A DNA stretch of 64,000 nucleotides from Empedobacter falsenii. Lineage in GTDB: Bacteria > Bacteroidota > Bacteroidia > Flavobacteriales > Weeksellaceae. The notes under the pieces are model-generated. The model saw only the letters and a list, made by a program, of their open reading frames with translations. It was not told where the DNA came from and did no database searches. This document shows positions 25,801-35,380 of this stretch, piece after piece. The stretch is from NCBI RefSeq assembly GCF_013488205.1, contig NZ_CP040908.1, positions 310,001 through 374,000 of the forward strand, read 5' to 3'. The translations under genes were made by a program, and so were the position numbers. Position 1 is the first letter of the stretch. The number at the start of each line of letters is the position of its first letter.

Positions 25801-26677
25801 TGCAGAATCTCTTTGGACAACAGACGAGGATAAGAACGAATTAGTAAAAGAATTGTTACATAATTACAAAATTAAGTACAACGATTTACAAGGAGCACTT
25901 AACCGCGAAAGATTTACAATCTCTGTTGGAGACGAGTTACCTGCAGGTATCGTTAAATTAGCGAAAATCTACATTGCGAAAAAACGTAAACTAAGAGTAG
26001 GGGATAAAATGGCAGGACGTCACGGTAACAAAGGTATTGTTGCACGTATCGTTCGTGACGAAGATATGCCTTTCTTAGAAGACGGAACGCCAGTAAATAT
26101 CGTGCTTAACCCACTTGGGGTACCATCTCGTATGAATATCGGTCAGATTTATGAAACGGTATTAGGATGGGCTGGACTTAAAATGGGTCAAAAATTTGCT
26201 ACACCTATCTTCGATGGTGCTGAAATCGCTGATATCGATCGCATCACAGAAGAAGCAGGTATTCCAAAACACGGTACAACATATTTATATGACGGTAACA
26301 CTGGAGAACGTTTTGATCAAAAAGCTACTGTAGGGGTGATTTACATGTTGAAATTAGGACACATGGTTGACGACAAAATGCACGCGCGTTCTATCGGACC
26401 ATACTCATTAATTACTCAACAACCATTAGGAGGTAAAGCACAATTCGGTGGACAACGTTTCGGAGAGATGGAGGTTTGGGCATTAGAAGCATTCGGTGCA
26501 TCTAATATCTTACGCGAAATCTTAACAGTTAAGTCGGATGACGTAATTGGACGTGCGAAAACTTACGAAGCAATCGTAAAAGGAGAGCCAATGCCAGAAC
26601 CTGGTATTCCAGAATCATTTAACGTATTGTTACATGAATTACAAGGTCTTGGATTAGACATAAACTTGGAAGAATAA
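22835..26677 (+). CDS. rpoB: DNA-directed RNA polymerase beta subunit
   Basis: 1280 residues. The only possible start is TTG at 22835: a stop codon lies in frame at 22814, and the next in-frame ATG is more than 100 codons inside the conserved protein. The N-terminus ([20 protein letters not shown]) leads into the conserved [15 protein letters not shown]. The rifampicin-binding cluster (~475-505, [20 protein letters not shown] and [10 protein letters not shown]) has the wild-type sensitive residues. GRHGNKG and the C-terminal [20 protein letters not shown] block complete the catalytic core. It forms the active-centre pincer with rpoC, which follows after a 62-base gap containing a GAAA-capped hairpin. 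Confidence 0.98.
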   Translation: MATKATLSNSTEKKERLNFSSAKAVAQFPDFLDIQIKSFEDFFQLETRPDQRKNEGLYRTFAENFPITDTRNQFVLEFLDYFVDPPRYTIDECIERGLTYSVPLKARLKLYCTDEEHEDFETVVQDVYLGTIPYMSPSGSFIINGAERVIVSQLHRSPGVFFGQSFHANGTKLYSSRIIPFKGSWIEFATDINSVMYAYIDRKKKLPLTTLLRAIGYERDKDILEIFDLAEEVKVNKANLKKVVGRKLAARVLNTWHEDFVDEDTGEVVSIERNEIILDRETILEKDHIDQIVDSGVKTILLHKEDINSADYGIIHNTLQKDPTNTEKEAVEYIYRQLRNAEPPDEETARGIIDKLFFSDQRYSLGEVGRYRLNKKLGLSISEDVQVLTREDIISIIKYLIELINSKAEVDDIDHLSNRRVRTVGEQMASQFGVGLARMARTIRERMNVRDNEVFTPIDLINAKTLSSVINSFFGTNQLSQFMDQTNPLSEITHKRRLSALGPGGLSRERAGFEVRDVHHTHYGRLCPIETPEGPNIGLISSLCVFAKVNNLGFIETPYRKVEDGKVDVESAPIYLTAEEEESKVIAQANIDMTDDGTIATERVTAREDGDFPVVTPAEVDLIDVAPNQIASISASLIPFLEHDDANRALMGSNMMRQAVPLLKPQAPIVGTGLEKQVAKDSRILVNAEREGTVTYVDADIITIKYDRSEDEELVSFDTAEKTYNLTKFRKTNQGTTITLKPIVKVGDRVEKGQVLSEGYATEGGELAIGRNMVVAFMPWQGYNFEDAIVISEKAVREDWFTSIHIDEYSLDVRDTKLGMEELTSDIPNVSEEATKDLDENGMIRIGAEVKPGDILIGKITPKGESDPTPEEKLLRAIFGDKAGDVKDASLKASPSLRGVVIDKKLFSRSIKDKRKRSQDKAIIDSVEAEYDVKFNELREILLEKLYVLLNGKTSQGIYNDLNEEVIKKGVKYTQKILSNVEDFLNLTGAESLWTTDEDKNELVKELLHNYKIKYNDLQGALNRERFTISVGDELPAGIVKLAKIYIAKKRKLRVGDKMAGRHGNKGIVARIVRDEDMPFLEDGTPVNIVLNPLGVPSRMNIGQIYETVLGWAGLKMGQKFATPIFDGAEIADIDRITEEAGIPKHGTTYLYDGNTGERFDQKATVGVIYMLKLGHMVDDKMHARSIGPYSLITQQPLGGKAQFGGQRFGEMEVWALEAFGASNILREILTVKSDDVIGRAKTYEAIVKGEPMPEPGIPESFNVLLHELQGLGLDINLEE

Positions 26678-26706
26678 TAGGGAAACCTATTATTCTACCT
26701 TTTTCG
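26671..26706 (+). terminator. Hairpin at the rpoB/rpoC junction
   Basis: AGAATAATAGG / CCTATTATTCT perfect 11-base arms closed by a GAAA tetraloop, followed by ACCTTTTTCG. The left arm includes the rpoB stop codon. It could be a partial terminator or an RNA processing/stability element. Confidence 0.6.
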
Positions 26707-26739
26707 TTATAATAATATAATTGTTAGATACATTTCTAT

Positions 26740-29700
26740 ATGTCAACAAAAAATAAAACAAGTCAATTCTCAAAAATCCGTATCGGGTTAGCTTCTCCAG
26801 AATCGATTCTTCAAGAATCTAAAGGTGAAGTTTTAAAACCTGAAACGATTAACTATAGAACGCACAAACCAGAGCGTGACGGGTTATTCTGTGAGCGTAT
26901 CTTTGGACCTGTAAAAGATTACGAATGTGCCTGCGGAAAATATAAAAGAATCCGTTATAAAGGTATCGTTTGTGACCGTTGTGGGGTTGAAGTTACTGAA
27001 AAGAAAGTTCGTCGTGAGCGTATTGGACACATCAATCTTGTTGTTCCAATTGCACATATTTGGTATTTCCGTTCATTACCAAACAAAATTGGTTACATCT
27101 TAGGATTACCATCTAAGAAATTAGACATGGTAATTTACTACGAAAGATATGTAGTGATTCAAGCAGGTATCGCAAAAGGACCAGAAGGTGAAGAATTAAA
27201 TAGATTAGATTTCTTATCAGAAGAAGAGTATTTAGATATTTTAGAAACTCTTCCAATCGAGAATCAATATCTAGAAGATACAGATCCGAATAAATTCGTT
27301 GCGAAAATGGGTGCTGAAGCATTAGAAGACCTATTATCTCGTATCAATTTAGATGAGTTATCTTACGAATTAAGACACAAAGCACATAACGAAACTTCTA
27401 AACAACGTCGTACAGAAGCGTTAAAACGTTTACAAGTTGTTGAGTCGTTACGTGAGTCAAATATGCACCACGTAAACCGTCCAGAATGGATGGTAATGCG
27501 CGTTATTCCGGTTATTCCGCCAGAATTACGTCCATTAGTTCCATTAGATGGTGGTCGTTTTGCAACATCAGATTTAAACGATTTATATCGTCGTGTAATT
27601 ATCCGTAATAACCGTTTGAAACGATTAATGGAAATCAAAGCGCCAGAAGTAATCTTACGTAATGAAAAACGTATGTTACAAGAAGCGGTTGATTCATTAT
27701 TCGATAACACACGTAAAGCATCTGCTGTAAAAGCTGATGGTAACCGTCCGTTAAAATCATTATCTGATTCATTAAAAGGTAAACAAGGTCGTTTCCGTCA
27801 AAACTTATTAGGTAAACGTGTGGATTATTCTGCTCGTTCTGTAATTGTTGTTGGACCAACACTTAAGTTACACGAATGTGGTTTACCAAAAGATATGGCA
27901 GCTGAATTATACAAACCATTCGTAGTTCGTAAATTAATCGAGCGTGGAATTGTAAAAACAGTTAAATCGGCTAAGAAAATTATCGATAGAAAAGAGCCAG
28001 TTGTTTGGGATATTTTAGAAAATGTAATCAAAGGTCACCCAGTTTTATTAAACCGTGCCCCTACGTTACACCGTTTAGGTATCCAAGCATTCCAACCGAA
28101 ATTAATCGAAGGTAAAGCAATTCGTTTACACCCATTAGTGTGTACTGCCTTCAATGCCGATTTCGATGGTGACCAGATGGCCGTTCACTTACCATTAGGA
28201 CCAGAAGCTGTTTTAGAAGCACAATTATTAATGTTGGCTTCTCAAAATATTTTGAATCCTGCTAATGGTTCTCCAATTACTGTACCTTCTCAGGATATGG
28301 TTTTAGGTCTTTACTACATGACGAAAATTCGTCGTACTGACCACCAATTTACAGTAAAAGGTGAAGGATTAACTTTCTATTCAGACGAAGAAGTTCAAAT
28401 TGCATACAACGAAGGAGCTGTTGACTTAAACGCCCCAATTCGTGTAAAAGGAACAATTCGTGTAGGAGAGGAGTTAGTAGAAAATCAATTAATCGAAACT
28501 TCAGTAGGACGTGTGTTATTCAACCAAATTGTTCCGAAACAAGTAGGTTATATTAATGAAGTATTAACGAAAAAATCGTTACGTACAATTATTAATAAAA
28601 TCATCAAGATTACAGATTTCCCTACAACGGCTGCTTTCTTAGATGATATGAAACAATTAGGATACCGTAATGCCTTCGAGGGTGGTTTATCATTCTCATT
28701 AGGAGATATCTTAATCCCAGAACAAAAGAAAGACCTTATCTCTGGTGCGATCAACCAAGTTGAGAACATTAAGATGAACTATAACATGGGTCTTATTACA
28801 AATAACGAACGTTACAACCAAGTTATTGATGTTTGGACAACAACAAACGCAACATTAACAGAAATTGTAATGAAACGTATGACAGAAGATCAACAAGGAT
28901 TTAACTCTGTATTCATGATGCTTGATTCTGGAGCGCGTGGATCTAAAGAGCAAATTCGTCAGTTATCAGGTATGCGTGGATTGATGGCTAAACCTCAAAA
29001 AGCTGGTTCTACTGGTGGGGATATCATCGAAAACCCAATTATCTCTAACTTCCGTGAAGGTCTGTCTATCTTAGAGTACTTTATTTCTTCGCACGGTGCG
29101 CGTAAAGGTCTTGCCGATACTGCCTTAAAAACTGCCGATGCTGGATACTTGACTCGTCGTTTAGTTGACGTTGCACAAGACGTTATCGTAATGCACGAAG
29201 ATTGTGGTACATTAAGAGGTTTAGAAGTTACAGCACTTAAGAAAAAAGAAGAAATCATCGAAAGTTTATCTTCTCGTGTATTAGGTCGTACTTCATTAAA
29301 TGATATTTACAACCCAGATAATGGTGAATTAATCATTTCTGCTGGTAACATTATTACAGAAGATGTTGGTGATGCTTTAGAAGCAGCTGGTATCGAAAAT
29401 GTAGAGGTTCGTTCTCCATTAACATGTGAAGCGAAAACTGGAATTTGTGCTAAATGTTACGGACGTAACTTAGCTACAGGTAAAGGTGTTCAAAAAGGTG
29501 AATCAGTTGGTGTAGTTGCTGCACAATCTATTGGTGAGCCTGGTACACAGTTAACATTACGTACTTTCCACGTTGGGGGTACTGCGGGTAACGTTTCTGA
29601 GCAAAATACAATTAATGCTAAAGTTGACGGTACTGTTGAGTTTGACGACTTACGTACTGTTGAATCGACAGATGATGCAGGTAACAAAGTAGATACAGTT

Positions 29701-31017
29701 GTTTCTCGTTCTACAGAGATGAAAGTAATTGACGATTTAGGAAACGTTCGTCAACAAACTAACATCGCTTACGGTACTATCTTATCTGTTAAAAACGGAG
29801 CTAAAGTTCAAAAAGGTCAAGAGATTGCAAGTTGGGACCCTTATAACGGGGTAATCATCGCGGAATCTACTGGTAAAATCGAGTACGAACAATTAGAGCA
29901 AGGGGTAACTTTCCAGATTGAAATCGATGAGCAAACAGGATTCCAAGAAAAAGTTATTTCTGAATCACGTAATAAAAAATTAGTTCCAGCGTTAAGAGTT
30001 ATCACTATTGATGGTGAAGAAAAAACATACAACTTACCAGTAGGTGCACACTTAATGGTAAATGATGGTGAAAAAATTAATGCAGGTAAAATCTTAGTTA
30101 AGATTCCTCGTAAGTCAGCTAAATCTGGCGATATTACAGGAGGTTTACCTCGTATTACAGAGTTGTTAGAGGCTCGTAATCCATCTAACCCATCAGTTGT
30201 TTGTGAAATGGATGGAGTTGTATCTTTCGGTAAAATAAAACGTGGTAACCGCGAAATCATTGTTGAATCTAAAAATGGTGAGATCCGTCGTTACTTAGTT
30301 AAATTATCAGCACAAATCTTAGTTCAAGAAAATGACTTCGTACGTGCAGGTGAGCCTTTATCAGATGGAGCAATTACACCAGAAGATATTTTAAGAATCT
30401 TAGGACCAACAGCGGTTCAAGAATACTTAGTAAACGAGATTCAAGATGTATACCGTTTACAAGGGGTAAAAATCGATGACAAACACTTCGAAATTATCGT
30501 ACGTCAAATGTTACGTAAAGTTCGTATTGTAGACTCAGGAGATTCAAGATTCTTAGAAGATAGTTTAGAGCACAAAGATGATTTCATGCAAGAAAACGAT
30601 CGTTTATTCGGAATGAAAGTCGTAGAAGATGCTGGTGATTCTGACACATTAAGTGCAGGACAAATCATCACAGTTCGCGAATTACGTGACGAAAACTCTA
30701 AATTAAAACGTGAAGACAAAAACTTAGTAACAGCTCGTGAGGCTTTACCTGCAACAGCAGAAGCAGTTTTACAAGGGATTACAAGAGCGTCTTTACAAAC
30801 TAAATCTTTCATGTCTGCGGCATCGTTCCAGGAAACTACAAAAGTTCTTAACGAAGCAGCTGTAGCTGGTAAAGTAGACGGTTTAGTAGGATTAAAAGAA
30901 AACGTTATTGTTGGACACTTAATTCCTGCCGGAACTGGATTAAAAGAGTATCAAAATATCATCGTAGGATCTAACCGTGAATACGAGGAATTAATAAACG
31001 CAAAACAAGAAATATAA
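26740..31017 (+). CDS. rpoC: DNA-directed RNA polymerase beta' subunit
   Basis: 1425 residues. The N-terminal zinc site [20 protein letters not shown] (~65-86) and second zinc site [11 protein letters not shown] (~895) are intact. The catalytic Mg-binding loop [11 protein letters not shown] is at 472-482, and the bridge-helix/trigger-loop region includes [20 protein letters not shown] and RTFHVGGTA. The length is typical for Bacteroidota beta', which lacks the very large insertions of some phyla. It catalyses RNA synthesis with beta, alpha and omega. The last base of its stop codon is the first base of the next gene's ATG, so the DUF3467 gene is translationally coupled. Confidence 0.99.
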   Translation: MSTKNKTSQFSKIRIGLASPESILQESKGEVLKPETINYRTHKPERDGLFCERIFGPVKDYECACGKYKRIRYKGIVCDRCGVEVTEKKVRRERIGHINLVVPIAHIWYFRSLPNKIGYILGLPSKKLDMVIYYERYVVIQAGIAKGPEGEELNRLDFLSEEEYLDILETLPIENQYLEDTDPNKFVAKMGAEALEDLLSRINLDELSYELRHKAHNETSKQRRTEALKRLQVVESLRESNMHHVNRPEWMVMRVIPVIPPELRPLVPLDGGRFATSDLNDLYRRVIIRNNRLKRLMEIKAPEVILRNEKRMLQEAVDSLFDNTRKASAVKADGNRPLKSLSDSLKGKQGRFRQNLLGKRVDYSARSVIVVGPTLKLHECGLPKDMAAELYKPFVVRKLIERGIVKTVKSAKKIIDRKEPVVWDILENVIKGHPVLLNRAPTLHRLGIQAFQPKLIEGKAIRLHPLVCTAFNADFDGDQMAVHLPLGPEAVLEAQLLMLASQNILNPANGSPITVPSQDMVLGLYYMTKIRRTDHQFTVKGEGLTFYSDEEVQIAYNEGAVDLNAPIRVKGTIRVGEELVENQLIETSVGRVLFNQIVPKQVGYINEVLTKKSLRTIINKIIKITDFPTTAAFLDDMKQLGYRNAFEGGLSFSLGDILIPEQKKDLISGAINQVENIKMNYNMGLITNNERYNQVIDVWTTTNATLTEIVMKRMTEDQQGFNSVFMMLDSGARGSKEQIRQLSGMRGLMAKPQKAGSTGGDIIENPIISNFREGLSILEYFISSHGARKGLADTALKTADAGYLTRRLVDVAQDVIVMHEDCGTLRGLEVTALKKKEEIIESLSSRVLGRTSLNDIYNPDNGELIISAGNIITEDVGDALEAAGIENVEVRSPLTCEAKTGICAKCYGRNLATGKGVQKGESVGVVAAQSIGEPGTQLTLRTFHVGGTAGNVSEQNTINAKVDGTVEFDDLRTVESTDDAGNKVDTVVSRSTEMKVIDDLGNVRQQTNIAYGTILSVKNGAKVQKGQEIASWDPYNGVIIAESTGKIEYEQLEQGVTFQIEIDEQTGFQEKVISESRNKKLVPALRVITIDGEEKTYNLPVGAHLMVNDGEKINAGKILVKIPRKSAKSGDITGGLPRITELLEARNPSNPSVVCEMDGVVSFGKIKRGNREIIVESKNGEIRRYLVKLSAQILVQENDFVRAGEPLSDGAITPEDILRILGPTAVQEYLVNEIQDVYRLQGVKIDDKHFEIIVRQMLRKVRIVDSGDSRFLEDSLEHKDDFMQENDRLFGMKVVEDAGDSDTLSAGQIITVRELRDENSKLKREDKNLVTAREALPATAEAVLQGITRASLQTKSFMSAASFQETTKVLNEAAVAGKVDGLVGLKENVIVGHLIPAGTGLKEYQNIIVGSNREYEELINAKQEI

Positions 31018-31310
31018 TGTCAGAAAATCAACAAAACGAAGGATTAAACATTGAGTTAAACGAATTAGTAGCTCAAGGTGTTTATGCTACAGGAGCAATC
31101 ATCAACCACTCACCATCTGAGTTCGTTGTAGATTTCGTTCAATTTTTACCAGGTGCTAGACCATCAGTAAAATCAAGAATTATTTTGTCTCCATTACAAG
31201 CAAAACAATTATCTCAATCGTTAGCAGAAAACGTAACTAACTTCGAGAAAAGCTTTGGTGAAATCAAAGAACCTCAAGTAAACAACGGTACTGCAACTTA
31301 CGAAGCTTAA
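31017..31310 (+). CDS. DUF3467 family protein
   Basis: 97 residues. It matches DUF3467: an N-terminal beta part with VYATGAIINHSPSEFVVDFV, FLPGARPSVKSRIILSP in the middle (the family's most conserved block), then a helix QAKQLSQSLAENVTNFEKSFG. Function is unknown. It overlaps the rpoC stop by one base, and this linkage to rpoC is a recurrent arrangement in Bacteroidota, which suggests a role linked to transcription or simply shared expression; neither is demonstrated. A terminator follows, closing the long operon. Confidence 0.9.
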   Translation: MSENQQNEGLNIELNELVAQGVYATGAIINHSPSEFVVDFVQFLPGARPSVKSRIILSPLQAKQLSQSLAENVTNFEKSFGEIKEPQVNNGTATYEA

Positions 31311-31335
31311 GAATCATTCTTAATATTTCAAAAAG

Positions 31336-31365
31336 TCCCTCAATCTTAGATTGGGGGATTTTTTT
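31336..31365 (+). terminator. Terminator of the rpl-rpo operon
   Basis: TCCCTCAATC / GATTGGGGGA ten-base arms with one G-T pair, TTA loop, T-run; 25 bases after the DUF3467 stop. Confidence 0.88.
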
Positions 31366-31516
31366 ATGCAATCAAAACTATCAAATCATTAAAAATAATC
31401 TTATAAATGTTAGATCAATTATTAAATTGATAATTATTTGTAATATTAATACGAATAATTTAAAAATAAAATACATTAATCTTTTTAACAGTATTTTTTT
31501 GAATCGAAAAAATGTT

Positions 31517-31524
31517 TAGATTTG
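31517..31524 (+). promoter_or_regulatory. -7 promoter element for the E2 gene
   Basis: TAGATTTG fits TAnnTTTG and leaves a ~18-base leader before the ATG at 31546. A TTTG at 31498-31501 lies only 15 bases upstream, closer than the usual 19, so the -33 assignment is weak. Most of the 31311-31545 gap is AT-rich and otherwise featureless. Confidence 0.5.
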
Positions 31525-31545
31525 TATTTAGCAAATAACACAAGA

Positions 31546-32865
31546 ATGTCTGACTATAAATTAATTCTACCTTCTATGGGAGAAGGTGTAATGGAAGCTA
31601 CTGTAACAAATTGGATCAAGAATATTGGTGATTCGATTAGTGAAGATGAATCGGTTGTAGAAATCGCAACAGATAAAGTAGATTCTGATGTTCCTTCGCC
31701 AGTTGCAGGAGTTTTAAAAGAAATCTTAGTTCCGGTAGATGGAATTGCAAAAGTAGGTGAGCCTATCGCAATTTTGTCTGTTGATGGAGTTGTAGAACAA
31801 GCTGATTCGGTAGAAGAAGTAGATACAAGTAGCGATCAGGAAATTGCAGATGCAGCAAAATCTATCGAAGCTGAAGTTGCAACAATCAAAACTGAAACGG
31901 TTATTACTTCGTCTGATGATAAATTTTATTCTCCTTTAGTAAAATCTATTGCGAAAGAAGAAGGTGTTTCTCAGGCTGAGTTAGATCAAATTTCAGGTTC
32001 TGGAAAAGACGGACGTGTAACGAAAGATGATATTTTGGATTTCGTTAAAAATAGAGGAAATCAACCAGCGAAAACAGTTGTTACGACTTCTGTTGCTGCA
32101 CCAGTTGCTCAACCTCAAGCACCGCAAGTGCAATCTGCGCCAATTTCTGTTGGTGAAGGAGATGAAATTATCGAAATGGATAGAATGCGTAAAATTATTG
32201 CGCAAAATATGCTACAAGCAAAACAAATTGCTCCTCACGTAACGTCTTTCGTAGAAGTTGATATGACGAATATTGTGTTGTGGAGAGATAAAAATAAAAA
32301 TGAGTTTCAGAAGAAACATGGTGAGAAAATTACGTTTATGCCAATTTTTATCGAAGCTGTAGCAAAAGCAATTCAAGATTTCCCAATGATTAATGTTTCG
32401 GTTGATGGAGATAAAATCATCAAAAAGAAAAATATAAATATTGGAATGGCAGCAGCTTTACCAAGTGGAAATTTAATTGTTCCTGTTATCAAAAATGCAG
32501 ATCAATTTAATTTAGCAGGTTTAGCTTCTCAGGTTAATGATTTAGCAAATCGTTCTCGTAACAATAAATTGAAACCAGCAGAAATCCAAGGAGGAACGTA
32601 TACAATTACAAATATTGGATCTTTCGGAAATACATTAGGAACGCCAATTATTCCTCAACCACAAGTGGCTATTTTAGCTGTTGGGGCAATCGTGAAAAAA
32701 CCTGCTGTTATCGAAACTCCACAGGGAGATATGATTGCAATTCGTCACAAAATGTACTTATCTCATGCTTACGATCACCGTGTTGTAGATGGCGCTTTAG
32801 GAGGTATGTTTGTAAAACGTGTTGCAGAATATCTTGAGGCTTTTGATATGAATACGCCTGTGTAA
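31546..32865 (+). CDS. 2-oxoacid dehydrogenase E2 (dihydrolipoamide acyltransferase)
   Basis: 439 residues from ATG 31546; the in-frame TTG at 31522 overlaps the promoter -7 box. One lipoyl domain (1-75) carries the lipoylated Lys44 in IATDKVDSDV. A peripheral-subunit-binding domain follows a linker at ~128-165 (SPLVKSIAKEEGVSQAELDQ). The catalytic domain (~215-439) ends with SHAYDHRVVDGALGG, whose His and Asp are catalytic. It transfers the acyl group from lipoyl to CoA in the pyruvate or branched-chain dehydrogenase complex. The branched-chain type is favoured by the E1 fragment at the window start, but the substrate is not proven. It is monocistronic, with a terminator after it. Confidence 0.92.
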   Translation: MSDYKLILPSMGEGVMEATVTNWIKNIGDSISEDESVVEIATDKVDSDVPSPVAGVLKEILVPVDGIAKVGEPIAILSVDGVVEQADSVEEVDTSSDQEIADAAKSIEAEVATIKTETVITSSDDKFYSPLVKSIAKEEGVSQAELDQISGSGKDGRVTKDDILDFVKNRGNQPAKTVVTTSVAAPVAQPQAPQVQSAPISVGEGDEIIEMDRMRKIIAQNMLQAKQIAPHVTSFVEVDMTNIVLWRDKNKNEFQKKHGEKITFMPIFIEAVAKAIQDFPMINVSVDGDKIIKKKNINIGMAAALPSGNLIVPVIKNADQFNLAGLASQVNDLANRSRNNKLKPAEIQGGTYTITNIGSFGNTLGTPIIPQPQVAILAVGAIVKKPAVIETPQGDMIAIRHKMYLSHAYDHRVVDGALGGMFVKRVAEYLEAFDMNTPV

Positions 32866-32900
32866 TATTAGAATCATAAAAAAACGTATATAACATCTTA

Positions 32901-32931
32901 AAAACTCTGATTAAGTCAGAGTTTTTTTTAT
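32901..32931 (+). terminator. Intrinsic terminator after the E2 gene
   Basis: AAAACTCTGA / TCAGAGTTTT ten-base arms, TTAAG loop, T-run. Confidence 0.88.
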
Positions 32932-32954
32932 TTTTACAATTAGGTTTAGTTGTA

Positions 32955-34157
32955 ATGAAGATGAGATTTATCTATCTACTTGTTTTATTTTTTTCTGTAT
33001 ACTGTTTTTCTCAAGATGTTGAGGAGAATAATGCTTTCTATAAAGAAGCTGTGGAGAAATTAAAAATAGATAATTCTAAAAGTATAAAGATATATGAATA
33101 CTTGATTAACAATTCTGCAAACACCATTCAAAAATTAAATTATCAACTCGATTTAGTAAAAATAAAAGTATACGTTTCTAAAGATACAGAGGCTTTAGAT
33201 ATTTTTTTCGCGATTGAACCAGAAGTTTTAGCATCAAATAATCAAGAATTGAAAGATCGATACTATCTTATAGGATCAGATTTATTTTATTATTTAGGGT
33301 TTAAGGAAGAATCGAAGAAACTGTTAAATAAAGTCAAAACAAAAGATAGTACTTGGATAAATGATACTAGAAACAAGTTTATTAATCTTAAATATGATTT
33401 ATCTTTTAGTCCAATTATATCTAAAAAAATAAATAATTTGAACGAAGCAAATGCTACGATTGACAGTTTGCAGATTGCAAATGAAGTTGAACGATTTATT
33501 TTGTTAAAAAGAATTCAAAATTATTTTTTATCTACTAATTCTTTTAAAGAATATGCGATTTATACGAGTCAATTAAATGAATTAGCAGAGCATTTGAATG
33601 TTGAAAAGAAAACAACTCAAAATTATTTAGTCAATAAACTTATTGATCAACAAAAATTTCAAAAAGAGATTAAAGAAAAACATTTAAAAACAGCTTCTGT
33701 TGTTTTATCTATTGTATTTATATTAATCATTATAACGTTGATTTTTTATAAGAAAAAGAAGCGAATTGAAGAAAATATAGTTAAAACAAATCTAATTTCT
33801 GATAAAGTTGAAAGCGAAATTTTAATGAAATTAGAAAATTTTGAGAAAAATAAAGGTTTTCTAAATCCTACGATCACGATTTCAATTTTAGCCAAAGATT
33901 TAGATACAAATATTAAGTATTTATCATCTATTTTAAATAATGTAAAACAGAAAAGTTTTAATAATTACATTAATGAATTGCGCATAGATTACATCGTAAA
34001 AATATTAAAAGAAGATAAAAAATTTCGGTTATATAAAATTAGTCATTTAGCTAAAGAAAGCGGCTTTATATCTCAGAGTAGTTTTACCACTTTTTTTAAA
34101 TTAGTAACAGGTGTTACACCTTCTGTTTTTATAAAAAATTTAAATGAAGATGAATAA
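32955..34157 (+). CDS. Membrane-bound TPR sensor with AraC-type DNA-binding domain
   Basis: 400 residues. A signal-like N-terminus (~1-19, ending CFSQ) is followed by a periplasmic region of TPR-like helices (~25-240), one transmembrane helix (247-265) and a cytosolic AraC-type helix-turn-helix (~300-396), with LAKDLDTNIKYLSSILN and the second helix ISHLAKESGFISQSSFTTFF. This layout, a one-component sensor that spans the membrane and binds DNA directly, is common in Flavobacteriia. The signal it senses is unknown. Its last 14 bases overlap the next gene, which encodes a protein with the same sensor layout but no DNA-binding domain. Confidence 0.85.
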   Translation: MKMRFIYLLVLFFSVYCFSQDVEENNAFYKEAVEKLKIDNSKSIKIYEYLINNSANTIQKLNYQLDLVKIKVYVSKDTEALDIFFAIEPEVLASNNQELKDRYYLIGSDLFYYLGFKEESKKLLNKVKTKDSTWINDTRNKFINLKYDLSFSPIISKKINNLNEANATIDSLQIANEVERFILLKRIQNYFLSTNSFKEYAIYTSQLNELAEHLNVEKKTTQNYLVNKLIDQQKFQKEIKEKHLKTASVVLSIVFILIIITLIFYKKKKRIEENIVKTNLISDKVESEILMKLENFEKNKGFLNPTITISILAKDLDTNIKYLSSILNNVKQKSFNNYINELRIDYIVKILKEDKKFRLYKISHLAKESGFISQSSFTTFFKLVTGVTPSVFIKNLNEDE

Positions 34158-35244
34158 TATAATTTTAACCTTACTTTTTTTATTCGGAACTTCTTTCAGT
34201 TTTGCTCAGAAATCAGATAGTGTGAGAATTGCATACGATTATGTTTATTTTAATCCGCAAAAAGCGATTGAAATGGCAAATCGTATTATAAAAACTTCAG
34301 AAAATAAAGACGATCAAATTACTGCTCGATTAATCAAAACAAATGCATATAGCTCTTTAGATGATACTTATAATGCGTTGAAATACGCATTTGAAACATA
34401 TGATTATGTTAAAAAAGAGAAAGATACTTTTAATGAAGCTAGAATTTTAGGAAGAATAGGTGAGCTTTTTCAATTGTATGGATTTAATACTCAATCTCGC
34501 TATTATCTCGAAAAATCTGAAAATTTAATTCTTTCGAAAGAATTTTCTGAAGAAAAAAGACCAATGTATTTAGGGAATATTTACGGGATAAAAGGAAATG
34601 GATATAAAGATGATTTAGATTGCGATTTTGCTTTAAAATATTACGATAAATCGATCAAATCTTATAAGAGTAGAGAATTAAATCAAAGTACATTAAACAA
34701 TTTAGCGTTAGTTTATATTGAGAAATCAAATTGTTTAATTGATAAATCGATCTTAGATTCTGCTACATTGTACTTAGATGAAGCTTTTTTTGTTATAAAA
34801 AAGAATAATCTAAAAGAATATGATCAGTCTGCCAAAACGAGCTTGGCAAGGATTTATCAAGCAAAAAAAGATTATACATATTCCAATCAACTTTTGAAAG
34901 AAGTTTTAAAAGAAATAAAAGCTTCGGAACCTATTAGTGTAAATTTGTATGTATATAGAATTTTGGCACAAAACGCTTTTTATCAACAAGATTATATTGC
35001 TTACAAAAAATATATAGATTATATCAAAAAAATAAATTTGCAATTGGAAAAAAGTAATCAAGAAGCAAAAGAGAAAAGCCTAAATTTTTTGTTATATAAA
35101 GATCAAGGATTCTGGTATAACTTATCTTTTTTTAAACTACCATTAGTCTTATTACTTGTCATTATTTTTTTACTATTTCTAAAAAATAGTAGAAATCAGA
35201 ATTTTTTAAATTTAAAATCTATTTTCAGAAATAATAAAGGTTAA
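34144..35244 (+). CDS. TPR membrane protein lacking an output domain
   Basis: 366 residues. The signal peptide (~1-21) ends FSFAQ. A long helical TPR-like region (~25-315) follows, with repeats such as ARILGRIGELFQLYGFNTQS and NNLALVYIEKSNCLIDKS, then a single transmembrane helix (~329-346, LPLVLLLVIIFLLFL) and a short basic tail (~20 residues). The domain plan copies the sensor half of the preceding AraC-type regulator, but nothing follows the membrane helix that could bind DNA. It starts inside the preceding gene, so translation is probably coupled. It may be a co-sensor, an inhibitor or a decayed paralogue. Confidence 0.78.
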   Translation: MKMNNIILTLLFLFGTSFSFAQKSDSVRIAYDYVYFNPQKAIEMANRIIKTSENKDDQITARLIKTNAYSSLDDTYNALKYAFETYDYVKKEKDTFNEARILGRIGELFQLYGFNTQSRYYLEKSENLILSKEFSEEKRPMYLGNIYGIKGNGYKDDLDCDFALKYYDKSIKSYKSRELNQSTLNNLALVYIEKSNCLIDKSILDSATLYLDEAFFVIKKNNLKEYDQSAKTSLARIYQAKKDYTYSNQLLKEVLKEIKASEPISVNLYVYRILAQNAFYQQDYIAYKKYIDYIKKINLQLEKSNQEAKEKSLNFLLYKDQGFWYNLSFFKLPLVLLLVIIFLLFLKNSRNQNFLNLKSIFRNNKG

Positions 35245-35380
35245 TTTGCTTATTATTAGTTAATTATATTGTTTTTAGTGTTGATGAATTTAAGTAAAAT
35301 TCATTTAAATTAGAGCTAATTCAATTTCATATTCAATAATTATTTTTTTCATTTGAAAAAATTAAATAACACATTGAATT

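Noticed and set aside
35285-35303. Seven-base inverted repeat before the second T9SS gene
   Set aside because: Short, in very AT-rich DNA, without a T-run; likely chance.
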